From NCBI GenBank assembly GCA_964459465.1, contig CAYWLR010000004.1, positions 99,646 to 163,645 of the forward strand: a stretch of 64,000 bases of DNA, in the 5' to 3' direction. A model generated the notes under the pieces. It was not told the DNA's origin, did no database searches, and worked only from the letters and a program-made list of their open reading frames with translations. Position numbers and translations under genes: made by a program. Shown piece by piece: positions 34,382-42,759 of this stretch (positions are counted from its first letter, which is position 1; each line of letters starts with the position of its first letter). This DNA is from CALAMC01 sp964459465. Its GTDB lineage: Bacteria > Zixibacteria > MSB-5A5 > GN15 > PGXB01.

Positions 34382-35494
34382 TCACGAACCCTTCACTATC
34401 GATTCCATAAGTTTTTCCAAATCCTCTGCCGAACTGTCCCACCTGAATTTGCGCGACCATTCCAACCCGCCTTTTTCCAGCCGTGCCCGGGTTTCACTGT
34501 CCGTCAGAAGTTTAATAATCTTCGCGGCCAGGTTATCGATGTCACCGTATCGATATAAGTACCCGGTCTCGTTATCGATTACCGAATCCCGCAAACCCGG
34601 CGAATCGGCCGCGATCACGGCCGTTCCGCAGGCATTGGCTTCGATATTGGTTAATCCCCAGCCCTCTTTTACCGACGGGTGCACCGCCATATGGCTTCGC
34701 CGCAACACCTCGACCTTGGTGGCGCGGTCAACGTAGCCCAAAAATTCGACCCGTTCACCGAGCCCCAGTTTCACCGCCAGCCTTTTTAGATTATCGAGAT
34801 AATCACCGCCACCCATTATTTTCAGGCGCGCCTCCGGAATTGTCTCCAGAACCTTTGCATACGCCCGTATTACATGATCGACCGATTTGTACTTCTTGAC
34901 CCGGCCCAGATACAATATCGTCGGTTTGTCATACTTTTCCACCTTGGGGTCGAAATTATACACCGTCTCGTCCACACCGTTATAAACTATCGAAATGTCC
35001 TGCGGCGGAACCCCGTGCGAGGCGATATCGCGCGCCGTCGATTGCGATACCGTATTGAACTTAACCCCCCTGTAAATGGAAAACAGCGGCAGTTCACACA
35101 GATAAACGTATGACGCCGCGACAAAATTGGTTTCCCGAAAAATCGATTCCGAAAACATGTGCGGGATATGTACCAGCGTCGGGATTTTAACGAACAATGG
35201 CGTGTAGAACGGAATCTTGTTTATATCCTCGAACAATATATCGAATCCGCCGCCTTTCACCAGGCGCCTTAGATGAAGGGGCGCCGCCAAATTGAAATTA
35301 TAACGCGACCCCCGACGAATCATGCGTATCCCGCGAATCGTTTCCTCCGAAGCGCCGTTTTTATACCCGGAACAGAGTAGTGTCGCCTCATGGCCGCGCG
35401 CCACCAGTCGGCTCAACAGCTCCTCCAAATGCACTTCCGCCCCGCCCGCCTGCGGGTTGGAACGGTCCTGCCAGTTGAGTGCCAGAATCCTCAC
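34382..35494 (-). CDS. GT4 (GT-B) glycosyltransferase
   Basis: The 370-aa cytoplasmic retaining enzyme has an N-terminal acceptor domain (DRSNPQAGGAEVHLEELL) and C-terminal donor domain with ILYLGRVKKYKSVDHVIRA. The EX7E motif lies in HPSVKEGWGLTNIEANACG. Start codon is GTG, overlapping the DUF2723 stop as GTGA. It is the second gene of the operon. Sugar donor unknown. Confidence 0.9.
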   Translation of the reverse strand: MRILALNWQDRSNPQAGGAEVHLEELLSRLVARGHEATLLCSGYKNGASEETIRGIRMIRRGSRYNFNLAAPLHLRRLVKGGGFDILFEDINKIPFYTPLFVKIPTLVHIPHMFSESIFRETNFVAASYVYLCELPLFSIYRGVKFNTVSQSTARDIASHGVPPQDISIVYNGVDETVYNFDPKVEKYDKPTILYLGRVKKYKSVDHVIRAYAKVLETIPEARLKIMGGGDYLDNLKRLAVKLGLGERVEFLGYVDRATKVEVLRRSHMAVHPSVKEGWGLTNIEANACGTAVIAADSPGLRDSVIDNETGYLYRYGDIDNLAAKIIKLLTDSETRARLEKGGLEWSRKFRWDSSAEDLEKLMESIVKGS

Positions 35495-38487
35495 GGCGTC
35501 ACCCCCGGCGCCGTCCGGTCGATATTCTTAAGCTGGTCGAGCTGTTTTGCCACCTGCCGGGATTCCGAGTCTTCGGGATGGCGGTCCAGCCAGTCCGTCA
35601 GCAGCCGTTCCAGTTTGTCGAACTGCGCGTCCTGATAGTACAAATTCATCAGCAGACGATAAGCGTCGGAATAATCCGGCCATGTCATCAACACCTGCTC
35701 CAGTACTCCCTTGGCTTCTTCATACCGATCGAAATACCGCGCCGTCACAGCATAGTTGAAATATAATTCCTTCTTGCGGTCGGTCCGCGCCCGGCCGATA
35801 AACATATCGAGCGTGTCGGGCTTCCCCATCTCGGCGAAAACCTGTGTCAGATAGGCATACGAATCAAACGACAGCGGAACCGTGTTGATCCCCTGCTCCA
35901 TTATTTTTATACATCCTTCGAAATCCCCGGCCCTCTTAAGCGAATCGGCCAGAAGTATAAACCCCTGGGCGTAATTATCCAGCAGACGCACCGTGCTCTC
36001 ATTCTGATATATCGTCGAATCGTTGACCCCCCGATAATTGAACTCCTCGAGAAACAGCCGCCTGGTCACTTCGAAATTGATGTCCGGTTCTTTTTCGTCC
36101 GGGACGAGAGTGAAGGCCATTCCTTCTAGCGTCAAATTGCTGTCGAGAGTTCGGCCCTGGTAGCGGCGGCTTTCCGGAGGCACCGTGAAAGTCATCTGAA
36201 TCGGATGGCGCCAGCGATTGGTCCGGATGACATTTTCCACCAGCTGATCCTGAATTCTGAAAACCGTCCCGCTCGACGTAACGATGCTTCGCAGCCGGTC
36301 GATTTCATCGTCACTCCACGATATGGGAACGCTATCCCGGTCCCGCAATTGCTCGATATACCACGGTGTATTGCCCAGCGACAGATTGATCACCCGTACG
36401 TCCCGGCGTATACCATACACTTCCTGCAGACACCAGACGGGGAAAGTATCGTTGTCTCCGTTGGTTATCAATATGGCGCCGGGACGACACGACTTCAGAT
36501 AGTTTTCCGAATAATCATAGGCCATGTAATTCCGCGAACGATCGTTGTAAAAATAATTCGTACCAAGCGGAAATACCGGCATCAGCGCCAAAAGTGACGC
36601 CGCCGCGAATCCGATATCGCCCGCCCTCCGACCCAGAGCCCGCAAGGCCTCACGGATAATATCAATCACCCCGGCGATACCCAGTCCGATAGCCAGGCCG
36701 AAAAACATGAATCCGGGCGTGAAAAAGTAGTCACGGTCGCGGACTTCCAGATAATCCATGGCATAAATTTTGTTCTCCCGGGTTCCGTCCGCGAAATTCA
36801 TGTACAACACCAACCCTACCGTGCATAGCAGTATAATGACAAAAAAAGGAAGCCCCAAATGAGGCCTTCGTCGAATCGCCTCCCAAATCCCGATTAGTCC
36901 CAAAAGTAGCGGTATAAAGAATTTCCGGCCGCTCAAACCGTACTGCTCGGCAAAAAATCCCCAGAAGCCCATGCGTCGATGCGTCCCGAACTGGTTTTGC
37001 CATTCTCCACGACGGTTGAACATTTTCTCGGTCATGCTCACATGGCCATACTGCTTGCGCTCCAGATAATTGACAAATTGCCCGAATGACTTCGAGGGGT
37101 TGTTCAGATTTATAGCCGGATTATGGGACGACCGAATCGGGATATACACGTGAACCGACCACGCGACCGCCGCCAGGACTATTATCCCCAGCCCGAGCTT
37201 CCAGTTACCGTCTTTTAGCAAAATACCCGGAACCGCCAGAACCACCCCGCCGATCACCAGACCCCAGACAAACTGCCAGAAACCCAGAATGATCATGGAA
37301 ACGGAAACCACTCCAATCAGAGCGCTTAGGTTAATGTGCCGCCAGACCAAAAGCCCGACCCCCGCGGCAATAACGCCGGATAAATACACGAAAGCAGGGT
37401 ACCCCTGAAAAGCCGAACCGATGGCACCAAACACCGCCGGTGCCACCGCATAAATCCCGATAGTCAGCCATATCTCGGCGTCTTGGGCTATTCTATTATT
37501 GAAAAACCGGTATCCTGAATAAATCGCCCATGCCAGAAGCATTAGCAGACCGATCTGATTTAAAGGTAAATTCTCCGGTAACGCCAGGCTCCGGCCCGCG
37601 GCAATATTGACCAGATATAATATAAACGGCAAAATCGACACACCGAATAATAACAGCGTTATAACCGTCGCCCGATAAAACTTCCCCAAATACAGGACGT
37701 GAAATAGAAACAGGACGCCGAAAATCAAGGACGGCAGATAAACGGGAAGTTCTCCGGGGCGGGCTGATAATAATATTATTAGAAATAACTCCGCGATAAA
37801 AAACATCGCTACCAACACCCATTGCCGAACGCCCGCATTATTTTTAAATATACAATAAAATGCCAGCACCGGGACTACCACGTACGACGTCAAATGAACC
37901 CCGACGCTCAAAATGGCCACATAGAATGCTCCCAGAATCAATCGCTGACCGGTCGTACTCCCGCGATTATCAAGGTAACGCAAAACCAGCCAATATATGG
38001 CCAGCATGAGCATCATCGACATGGCATAAACTTCGGCCTCAACAGCATTACTCCAGTTGGTATTGGAAAAGGCCATGAAAAGCGAACCGGTAATGCCGCC
38101 GATATATATAATAATTCGATTCTGCCATGACTTCTGATCCGCGAACCATGAACGCAACAGCCTGACCGCAATCAAATACCCGAACATGGCCGCCAGCGCG
38201 GAAAACACCACCGAGACTAGATTGACCCGGACCGAAATATCCGCCGCCAGCGGCAACCAGGCAAAGATCCGGCTAATCAGTATATACAGCGGGTTACCCG
38301 GCGGATGTGCCACTCCGAGTATATGAGCACAAGTGATAAATTCGCCGCAATCCCAGAACGAAACGGTCGGCGACTTGGTCAGATAATAAATGACAAAAGT
38401 GAACAACAATACGGCCGTGGCAATCACGGCGTTTGGCAAATCGAACTTATATTGGCGGTCCTGTCTATCTCGAATCGAATCGTTCAT
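35491..38487 (-). CDS. DUF2723 membrane protein (TMEM260-like putative O-mannosyltransferase) with TPR-like tail
   Basis: The 998-aa protein has about 14 helices. The signature YYLTKSPTVSFWDCGEFITC lies in the first loop, then HPPGNPLYILISRIF, as in the DUF2723 family. Human TMEM260 of this family is a protein O-mannosyltransferase, so the WDCGE acid is a plausible catalytic residue. A periplasmic domain is followed by TPR-like helices near 860-980. First gene of a nine-gene operon; a TATAAT lies 26-31 bp upstream of the ATG. Confidence 0.85.
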   Translation of the reverse strand: MNDSIRDRQDRQYKFDLPNAVIATAVLLFTFVIYYLTKSPTVSFWDCGEFITCAHILGVAHPPGNPLYILISRIFAWLPLAADISVRVNLVSVVFSALAAMFGYLIAVRLLRSWFADQKSWQNRIIIYIGGITGSLFMAFSNTNWSNAVEAEVYAMSMMLMLAIYWLVLRYLDNRGSTTGQRLILGAFYVAILSVGVHLTSYVVVPVLAFYCIFKNNAGVRQWVLVAMFFIAELFLIILLSARPGELPVYLPSLIFGVLFLFHVLYLGKFYRATVITLLLFGVSILPFILYLVNIAAGRSLALPENLPLNQIGLLMLLAWAIYSGYRFFNNRIAQDAEIWLTIGIYAVAPAVFGAIGSAFQGYPAFVYLSGVIAAGVGLLVWRHINLSALIGVVSVSMIILGFWQFVWGLVIGGVVLAVPGILLKDGNWKLGLGIIVLAAVAWSVHVYIPIRSSHNPAINLNNPSKSFGQFVNYLERKQYGHVSMTEKMFNRRGEWQNQFGTHRRMGFWGFFAEQYGLSGRKFFIPLLLGLIGIWEAIRRRPHLGLPFFVIILLCTVGLVLYMNFADGTRENKIYAMDYLEVRDRDYFFTPGFMFFGLAIGLGIAGVIDIIREALRALGRRAGDIGFAAASLLALMPVFPLGTNYFYNDRSRNYMAYDYSENYLKSCRPGAILITNGDNDTFPVWCLQEVYGIRRDVRVINLSLGNTPWYIEQLRDRDSVPISWSDDEIDRLRSIVTSSGTVFRIQDQLVENVIRTNRWRHPIQMTFTVPPESRRYQGRTLDSNLTLEGMAFTLVPDEKEPDINFEVTRRLFLEEFNYRGVNDSTIYQNESTVRLLDNYAQGFILLADSLKRAGDFEGCIKIMEQGINTVPLSFDSYAYLTQVFAEMGKPDTLDMFIGRARTDRKKELYFNYAVTARYFDRYEEAKGVLEQVLMTWPDYSDAYRLLMNLYYQDAQFDKLERLLTDWLDRHPEDSESRQVAKQLDQLKNIDRTAPGVTP

Positions 38488-38512
38488 AATTTAAACGCCG
38501 GCCTTCTAAGCC

Positions 38513-38518
38513 ATTATA
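38513..38518 (-). promoter_or_regulatory. Likely -10 element of the glycosylation operon
   Basis: A perfect TATAAT lies 26-31 nt before the DUF2723 ATG; no good -35 was seen at 16-18 nt. It lies in the gap after nusB, consistent with separate transcription from the rib operon. Confidence 0.4.
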
Positions 38519-38633
38519 CATCCAAGACTTGCCAATATAACCATTTTTGCGGAGAAGTCCACTACGAAAATGTGAGAAATAAGGATACTCGCCCGCCCGT
38601 TATTACCGTACCAATAATTAAATTTTACTGCCG

Positions 38634-39062
38634 TTATCCTTGCTCTTTACTTTCTTCCACCTTGTGAAGTACCGTATCCAGAATGCCGTTGACAAATGAC
38701 GCCGATTCCAGTGTGCTGTATTTCTTGGCCAGCTCGATAGCCTCATTTATGGCCACCTTGATCGGCACGTCGGGCATGAATTCCACTTCGGCTATGGCCA
38801 GGCGTAAAATATTCTTGTCAACCACGGCCATCCGATTCAAGTCCCAATTCGACGCCAGACTCTGTATATAGGCGTCGATTCGCTCTATATTTTCGGACGT
38901 AAATCTGAACAGGGTCCGCCCGAACTCAAGCGTCTTTTTGTCCAGCCCACTGTTTTCAGTTAAAGTCTGAAAGATATCAGCGCTATCCTCGCTGTCGCTT
39001 TGCTCCAGAGCATAAAGCGCCTTGAGGACAAATTCCCGGGCCCGATGGCGATTACCTGTCAT
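38634..39062 (-). CDS. nusB: Transcription antitermination factor NusB
   Basis: The 142-aa RNA-binding helical protein opens RHRAREFVLKALYALEQ and has RMAVVDKNILRLAIAEVEF and KVAINEAIELAKKYSTLESASFVNGILD, the invariant NusB motifs. It acts with NusE (S10) at boxA in rRNA antitermination. Its ATG overlaps the ribH stop (ATGA). The ribH-nusB pair is a very common arrangement. Last gene of the FMN-riboswitch operon. Confidence 0.95.
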   Translation of the reverse strand: MTGNRHRAREFVLKALYALEQSDSEDSADIFQTLTENSGLDKKTLEFGRTLFRFTSENIERIDAYIQSLASNWDLNRMAVVDKNILRLAIAEVEFMPDVPIKVAINEAIELAKKYSTLESASFVNGILDTVLHKVEESKEQG

Positions 39063-39532
39063 TTTTCAATATTCTTGTATAAATTGACCATCTCTATGGC
39101 CGACATGGCCGCATCCCAGCCTTTATTCCCGGCCTTGGTTCCCGCTCGCTCTATGGCCTGTTCCAATGTATCGGCAGTAATTATCCCGTAAATTACCGGT
39201 TTCCCGCTGTCCAGCGCCAGTTTGGCAATCCCCTTGGACACCTCCGCCGCAATATAGTCAAAATGCGGCGTATCACCCCGTATTACGGCCCCCAGACAGA
39301 TGACGGCGTCGAAACGGTTTATTTTTATCATATGCGAGGCCGCATAGGGAATTTCGAACGAACCCGGAACCCTCACCACCGTGATATTCTTCTCATCGGC
39401 CTTGTGTCTGATCAGGCAGTCCACCGCCCCCTCCAGAAGCTTCGACGTCAACAGCTCATTGAAACGGCTGACCACCAGCCCGAAAGTCAGACCGGACGCA
39501 TCCAGCTTGCCCACCACTTCATTGTACTTCAT
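39059..39532 (-). CDS. ribH: Lumazine synthase
   Basis: The 157-aa enzyme condenses 5-amino-6-ribitylaminouracil with dihydroxybutanone phosphate. FGLVVSRFNELLTSKLL, VPGSFEIPYAA, CLGAVIRGDTPHFDYIA and YGIITADTLEQAIERAG are all conserved. I place the start at ATG 39532: AGGTGA ends 5 nt before it, while the GTG at 39541 lies inside that ribosome site. The Shine-Dalgarno overlaps the ribBA stop. Confidence 0.95.
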   Translation of the reverse strand: MKYNEVVGKLDASGLTFGLVVSRFNELLTSKLLEGAVDCLIRHKADEKNITVVRVPGSFEIPYAASHMIKINRFDAVICLGAVIRGDTPHFDYIAAEVSKGIAKLALDSGKPVIYGIITADTLEQAIERAGTKAGNKGWDAAMSAIEMVNLYKNIEK

Positions 39533-39541
39533 ATTTCTCAC

Positions 39542-40750
39542 CTAAATTGTGCCGGACAGAAAATGCCCCAGCTTGTCTCTTTTTGTTCTCAAGTATCTGG
39601 TATTGTACTTGTTGGTTTCACATAAAATCGGCACCCGCTCGGTCACCTTCAGGCCGTGGCCGTCCAGACCGACAATCTTGCGGGGATTATTTGTTATCAA
39701 TCGTATCGTGCTCAAACCCAAATCGGTCAGAATCTGGGCCCCGATCCCGTAGTCCCGAAGGTCGGCCGCAAAGCCCAGCTCTTCATTGGCCTCCACCGTA
39801 TCCCGGCCGCAATCCTGCAGGGCATAGGCCTTGATTTTGTTGGTCAGGCCTATCCCGCGCCCTTCCTGACGCATATACAATAACACCCCCCGGCCTTCCT
39901 TTTCGATCATCTCCAGCGCCCGGTTCAATTGCGCCCCGCAGTCGCAACGCTGGGACCCGAACACGTCGCCCGTGAGACACTCCGAATGCACCCGCACCAG
40001 CACGTTTTCCTGCTTGTCAACCTCGCCCTTGACCAGCGCCAGATGATTTTTCTCATCAAGATCGTTGCCGTAAAGATACAGCTTGAAATGCCCGAACCGC
40101 GTCGGAAAATCGACCTCGGTCAACTTCATGACGTGCCTTTCGGTCCGGCGACGGTACTCGATCACGTCCTTGACCGTAATTAGTTTCAGTCCGAATTCCT
40201 GCGCCATTTCGTACAGCCGAGGCACCCGCGCCATCGTGCCGTCGTCATCCATTATTTCACACAGTACACCCACCGGCCTGAATCCGGCCAGACGGGCTAA
40301 GTCAACCGATGTCTCCGTGTGGCCCGCCCGCCGCAAAACGCCTCCGGGCACCGCCTGAATCGGGAAAATATGCCCCGGACGGCTCAAATCCTGCGGAACC
40401 GAATTCTCGTCGGCCAAAACCTGTATCGTCCTCGCCCGGTCAGCCGCCGAAATCCCGGTCGTGGTCCCCTTGTACGCGTCCACCGAAACCGTGAACCTCG
40501 TGCCGTACTTGGACGTGTTATCCGGCGCCATCGGGTATAATTGAAGTTCGTCCAGACGGTCCTTGGTCAATGCCGTACAAATCAGCCCCCGGCCGTACTT
40601 GGCCATGAAATTAATCGCCTCGGGCGTGACCTTTTCGGCGGCCATGATAAAATCGCCTTCGTTCTCACGATCCTCATCGTCCACCACTATCACCATTTTC
40701 CCGTCGCGAATGTCTTCAATCGCCGATGAAATTCTGTCAAATTGTATCAT
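39542..40750 (-). CDS. ribBA: Bifunctional DHBP synthase / GTP cyclohydrolase II
   Basis: The 402-aa protein has residues 1-200 as the DHBP synthase RibB domain (DDEDRENEGDFIMAAE, YGRGLICTALT, RPGHIFPIQA, RAGHTETSVDL). Residues 205-402 form GTP cyclohydrolase II with VRVHSECLTGDVFGSQRCDC zinc cysteines and MRQEGRGIGLTNKIKAY. Both domains look intact. It supplies both branches of riboflavin synthesis. Confidence 0.96.
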   Translation of the reverse strand: MIQFDRISSAIEDIRDGKMVIVVDDEDRENEGDFIMAAEKVTPEAINFMAKYGRGLICTALTKDRLDELQLYPMAPDNTSKYGTRFTVSVDAYKGTTTGISAADRARTIQVLADENSVPQDLSRPGHIFPIQAVPGGVLRRAGHTETSVDLARLAGFRPVGVLCEIMDDDGTMARVPRLYEMAQEFGLKLITVKDVIEYRRRTERHVMKLTEVDFPTRFGHFKLYLYGNDLDEKNHLALVKGEVDKQENVLVRVHSECLTGDVFGSQRCDCGAQLNRALEMIEKEGRGVLLYMRQEGRGIGLTNKIKAYALQDCGRDTVEANEELGFAADLRDYGIGAQILTDLGLSTIRLITNNPRKIVGLDGHGLKVTERVPILCETNKYNTRYLRTKRDKLGHFLSGTI

Positions 40751-40767
40751 TTCACATCACTCATTTA

Positions 40768-41403
40768 TTACCAGCCGCTCTTCGTCAATTTATCGAGAGT
40801 CAGACCGGCCTTCGGTTTTATATTCTGAAGTCGATAAACATACTTGCCCAGAATGTCAAACTCCAGGTTCACATTGTTTTTCTTTTTCCATGTGTCCGGC
40901 GAGGTTATCCTTTGCGTGTGCGGTATCAGGTTTACCGAAAAACCCTTTTTGTTAACTCGGTTAACCGTTAAACTGACGCCGTTGATCGCCACCGACCCCT
41001 TCGGCACAAGATACATTTCGAACTCATCCGGATAATCAACCAGCACTTCAAGGGATTCCCCTATTACATTGATATTTAATATATTGGCAATGCAGTCTAT
41101 ATGCCCGGAAACGATGTGCCCGCCGAGGCGCCCGCTCGCCAACAGGGCCCTCTCAAGATTCACTCTCATCCCCGTTTTGTAATTGCCGACTATCGTCGTT
41201 GCCAGCGTTTCTTGCGAAGCTTCGACTGTGAAACTTTTTCTGTCAAAAGCGGTCACCGTCAGGCAACAACCGTCCACCGCTATTGATTCGCCGAGTTGAA
41301 TATCATCAAAAGGCTTATCCGATTCTATGGTAAGCAAGTTATAATTGCCTTTGCGGCCCAGCTTCTTTATGGTTCCGATGGTTTCAATGATTCCCGTAAA
41401 CAT
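40768..41403 (-). CDS. ribE: Riboflavin synthase, alpha subunit
   Basis: The 211-aa trimeric enzyme dismutates lumazine to riboflavin. It starts MFTGIIETIG and has two lumazine-binding repeats, each with a VDGCCLTVT- or INGVSLTVN-like strand and an SGHI or related loop (GGHIVSGHIDC). Length is normal. It lies between ribD (3-nt gap) and ribBA (17 nt). Confidence 0.95.
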   Translation of the reverse strand: MFTGIIETIGTIKKLGRKGNYNLLTIESDKPFDDIQLGESIAVDGCCLTVTAFDRKSFTVEASQETLATTIVGNYKTGMRVNLERALLASGRLGGHIVSGHIDCIANILNINVIGESLEVLVDYPDEFEMYLVPKGSVAINGVSLTVNRVNKKGFSVNLIPHTQRITSPDTWKKKNNVNLEFDILGKYVYRLQNIKPKAGLTLDKLTKSGW

Positions 41404-41406
41404 ATT

Positions 41407-42489
41407 CTATCCCGCCGGATACCCGGTAAACAAAACGTCAGAACCGATGGTTTCAAAGACGCCATCGCGAAAAGTAATGGCTCGCTCTATCTTTTTTATC
41501 CCCAGGTCACCTATACTTTCAATTCCGCGACCAATCATTTTCGCCGCCGTAAATATATAAACCTTGTCCACCAGACCCTCTTTAAGTAATTCCGTCGCCA
41601 GCCGGCTTCCCCCTTCCACCAGAAGAGAGCTTATCCCGAACTCCCCGGCTTTTTTTAGAAAGTCCGCCATTGAAATCCCGTCCTTTGACTTCTTTATATA
41701 CCAGATAATGGGGTTCTTATAATTGGCCTTGATTTCGGCGCCCTCCGGAACCACTATAATAGTGCGACCATCCTCGTTTTCGGCGAATATCCGGCAGGCT
41801 CGGGATATATTGAATTTCGACGTTATAACTATCCGATACGGATTCTTCCCCTTGACCAGCCGCACCGTCAATTGCGGATTGTCGGCACGGATTGTCTGCG
41901 CCCCCACCACGACCGCATCGTGCGTTGCCCGCAATTTATGCCCCAGTTTGCGGGACTCCGGACAGGTTATCCATCGCGAATCGCCCGACTTCATCGCAAT
42001 CCGTCCATCGAGTGTCTGGGCCAGCTTTAGAGTCACAAAAGGCCGTCCGCTCCGGATATATTTTAAATACTTTTCATTTAACCTTATGGCCTCCGCTTTT
42101 AATACTCCGCCGGTGACTGTCAGGCCCGCATTCTTGAGCAGCGCCGCCCCTTTGCCCGCCACCAATGGATTGGGATCGGTCAGCGCATATACCACCCGTT
42201 CGATACCGGCTTTGATAATCTCCGGAGCGCAGGGGCCGGTGCGTCCTTGATGACAGCACGGCTCCAGATTGACATACATGGTCGCCCCTTGAATTTTTCC
42301 GCGGACATCGTTTAAAGCTTCGATTTCAGCGTGCGGCAAGCCCGCTCGCTTGTGATAACCCTGACCGATAATCCGGCCACCCTTGACAATCACGGCCCCG
42401 ACCATCGGGTTAGGCGAAGTGTTTCCTTCGCCTTTTTGCGCCAGATCGAGCGCTATTCGCATGAATTTTTCGTCTGTCTTTCGGTCCAT
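41407..42489 (-). CDS. ribD: Bifunctional deaminase/reductase RibD
   Basis: The 360-aa protein has an N-terminal cytidine-deaminase-like domain with zinc ligands in PHAEIEAL and PCCHQGRTGPC. The C-terminal HTP reductase domain has RPFVTLKLAQTLDGRIA, GDSRWITCPESR and LLVEGGSRLATELL. First gene of the rib operon. Its ATG directly follows the U-run of the riboswitch terminator, so the only SD-like GGGG lies in the terminator stem. Confidence 0.95.
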   Translation of the reverse strand: MDRKTDEKFMRIALDLAQKGEGNTSPNPMVGAVIVKGGRIIGQGYHKRAGLPHAEIEALNDVRGKIQGATMYVNLEPCCHQGRTGPCAPEIIKAGIERVVYALTDPNPLVAGKGAALLKNAGLTVTGGVLKAEAIRLNEKYLKYIRSGRPFVTLKLAQTLDGRIAMKSGDSRWITCPESRKLGHKLRATHDAVVVGAQTIRADNPQLTVRLVKGKNPYRIVITSKFNISRACRIFAENEDGRTIIVVPEGAEIKANYKNPIIWYIKKSKDGISMADFLKKAGEFGISSLLVEGGSRLATELLKEGLVDKVYIFTAAKMIGRGIESIGDLGIKKIERAITFRDGVFETIGSDVLFTGYPAG

Positions 42490-42513
42490 AAAAAAACCCC
42501 GTTTCTTCGGGGT
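42490..42513 (-). terminator. Expression-platform terminator of the FMN riboswitch
   Basis: ACCCCG-AAGAAA-CGGGGT is followed by a T run on the minus strand, which ends at the ribD ATG. FMN binding is expected to favour this hairpin. Confidence 0.85.
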
Positions 42514-42548
42514 GTACAGACCGGATATGACTATACCAATAGCCTACC

Positions 42549-42669
42549 GAATTCTTCTCCCATCCGGACTATACCGTCGGGACCGGAATTCCACCGGCTC
42601 TGCCAACCTCCGGTCGGCTCGCGGCCTGTCACCGCCGGTCGGGGATTTGCGCCCCGCCCCGAAGAATTC
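42549..42669 (-). ncRNA. FMN riboswitch (RFN element)
   Basis: On the minus strand the conserved blocks appear in order: CTTCGGGGCGGGGCG, AAATCCCCGACCGGCGGT, GGCAGAGCCGGTGGAATTCC, GACGGTATAGTCCGGATGGG and AGAAG. They are closed by a GAATTC/GAATTC outer stem. It controls ribD-ribE-ribBA-ribH-nusB. Confidence 0.97.
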
Positions 42670-42689
42670 GCTTCAATATATATCGCCAA

Positions 42690-42720
42690 TAAAAAAACGC
42701 AAGCGCTTTATCGCCTGCGT
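42690..42720 (-). terminator. Intrinsic terminator of the GAF-domain gene
   Basis: ACGCAGGCG and CGCTTGCGT form a 9-bp stem with one mismatch, followed by seven T on the minus strand. It separates the GAF gene from the rib leader. Confidence 0.85.
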
Positions 42721-42759
42721 TTCAATCATAATCGATCTGAATCTTGTCGCTCTTGCCGG

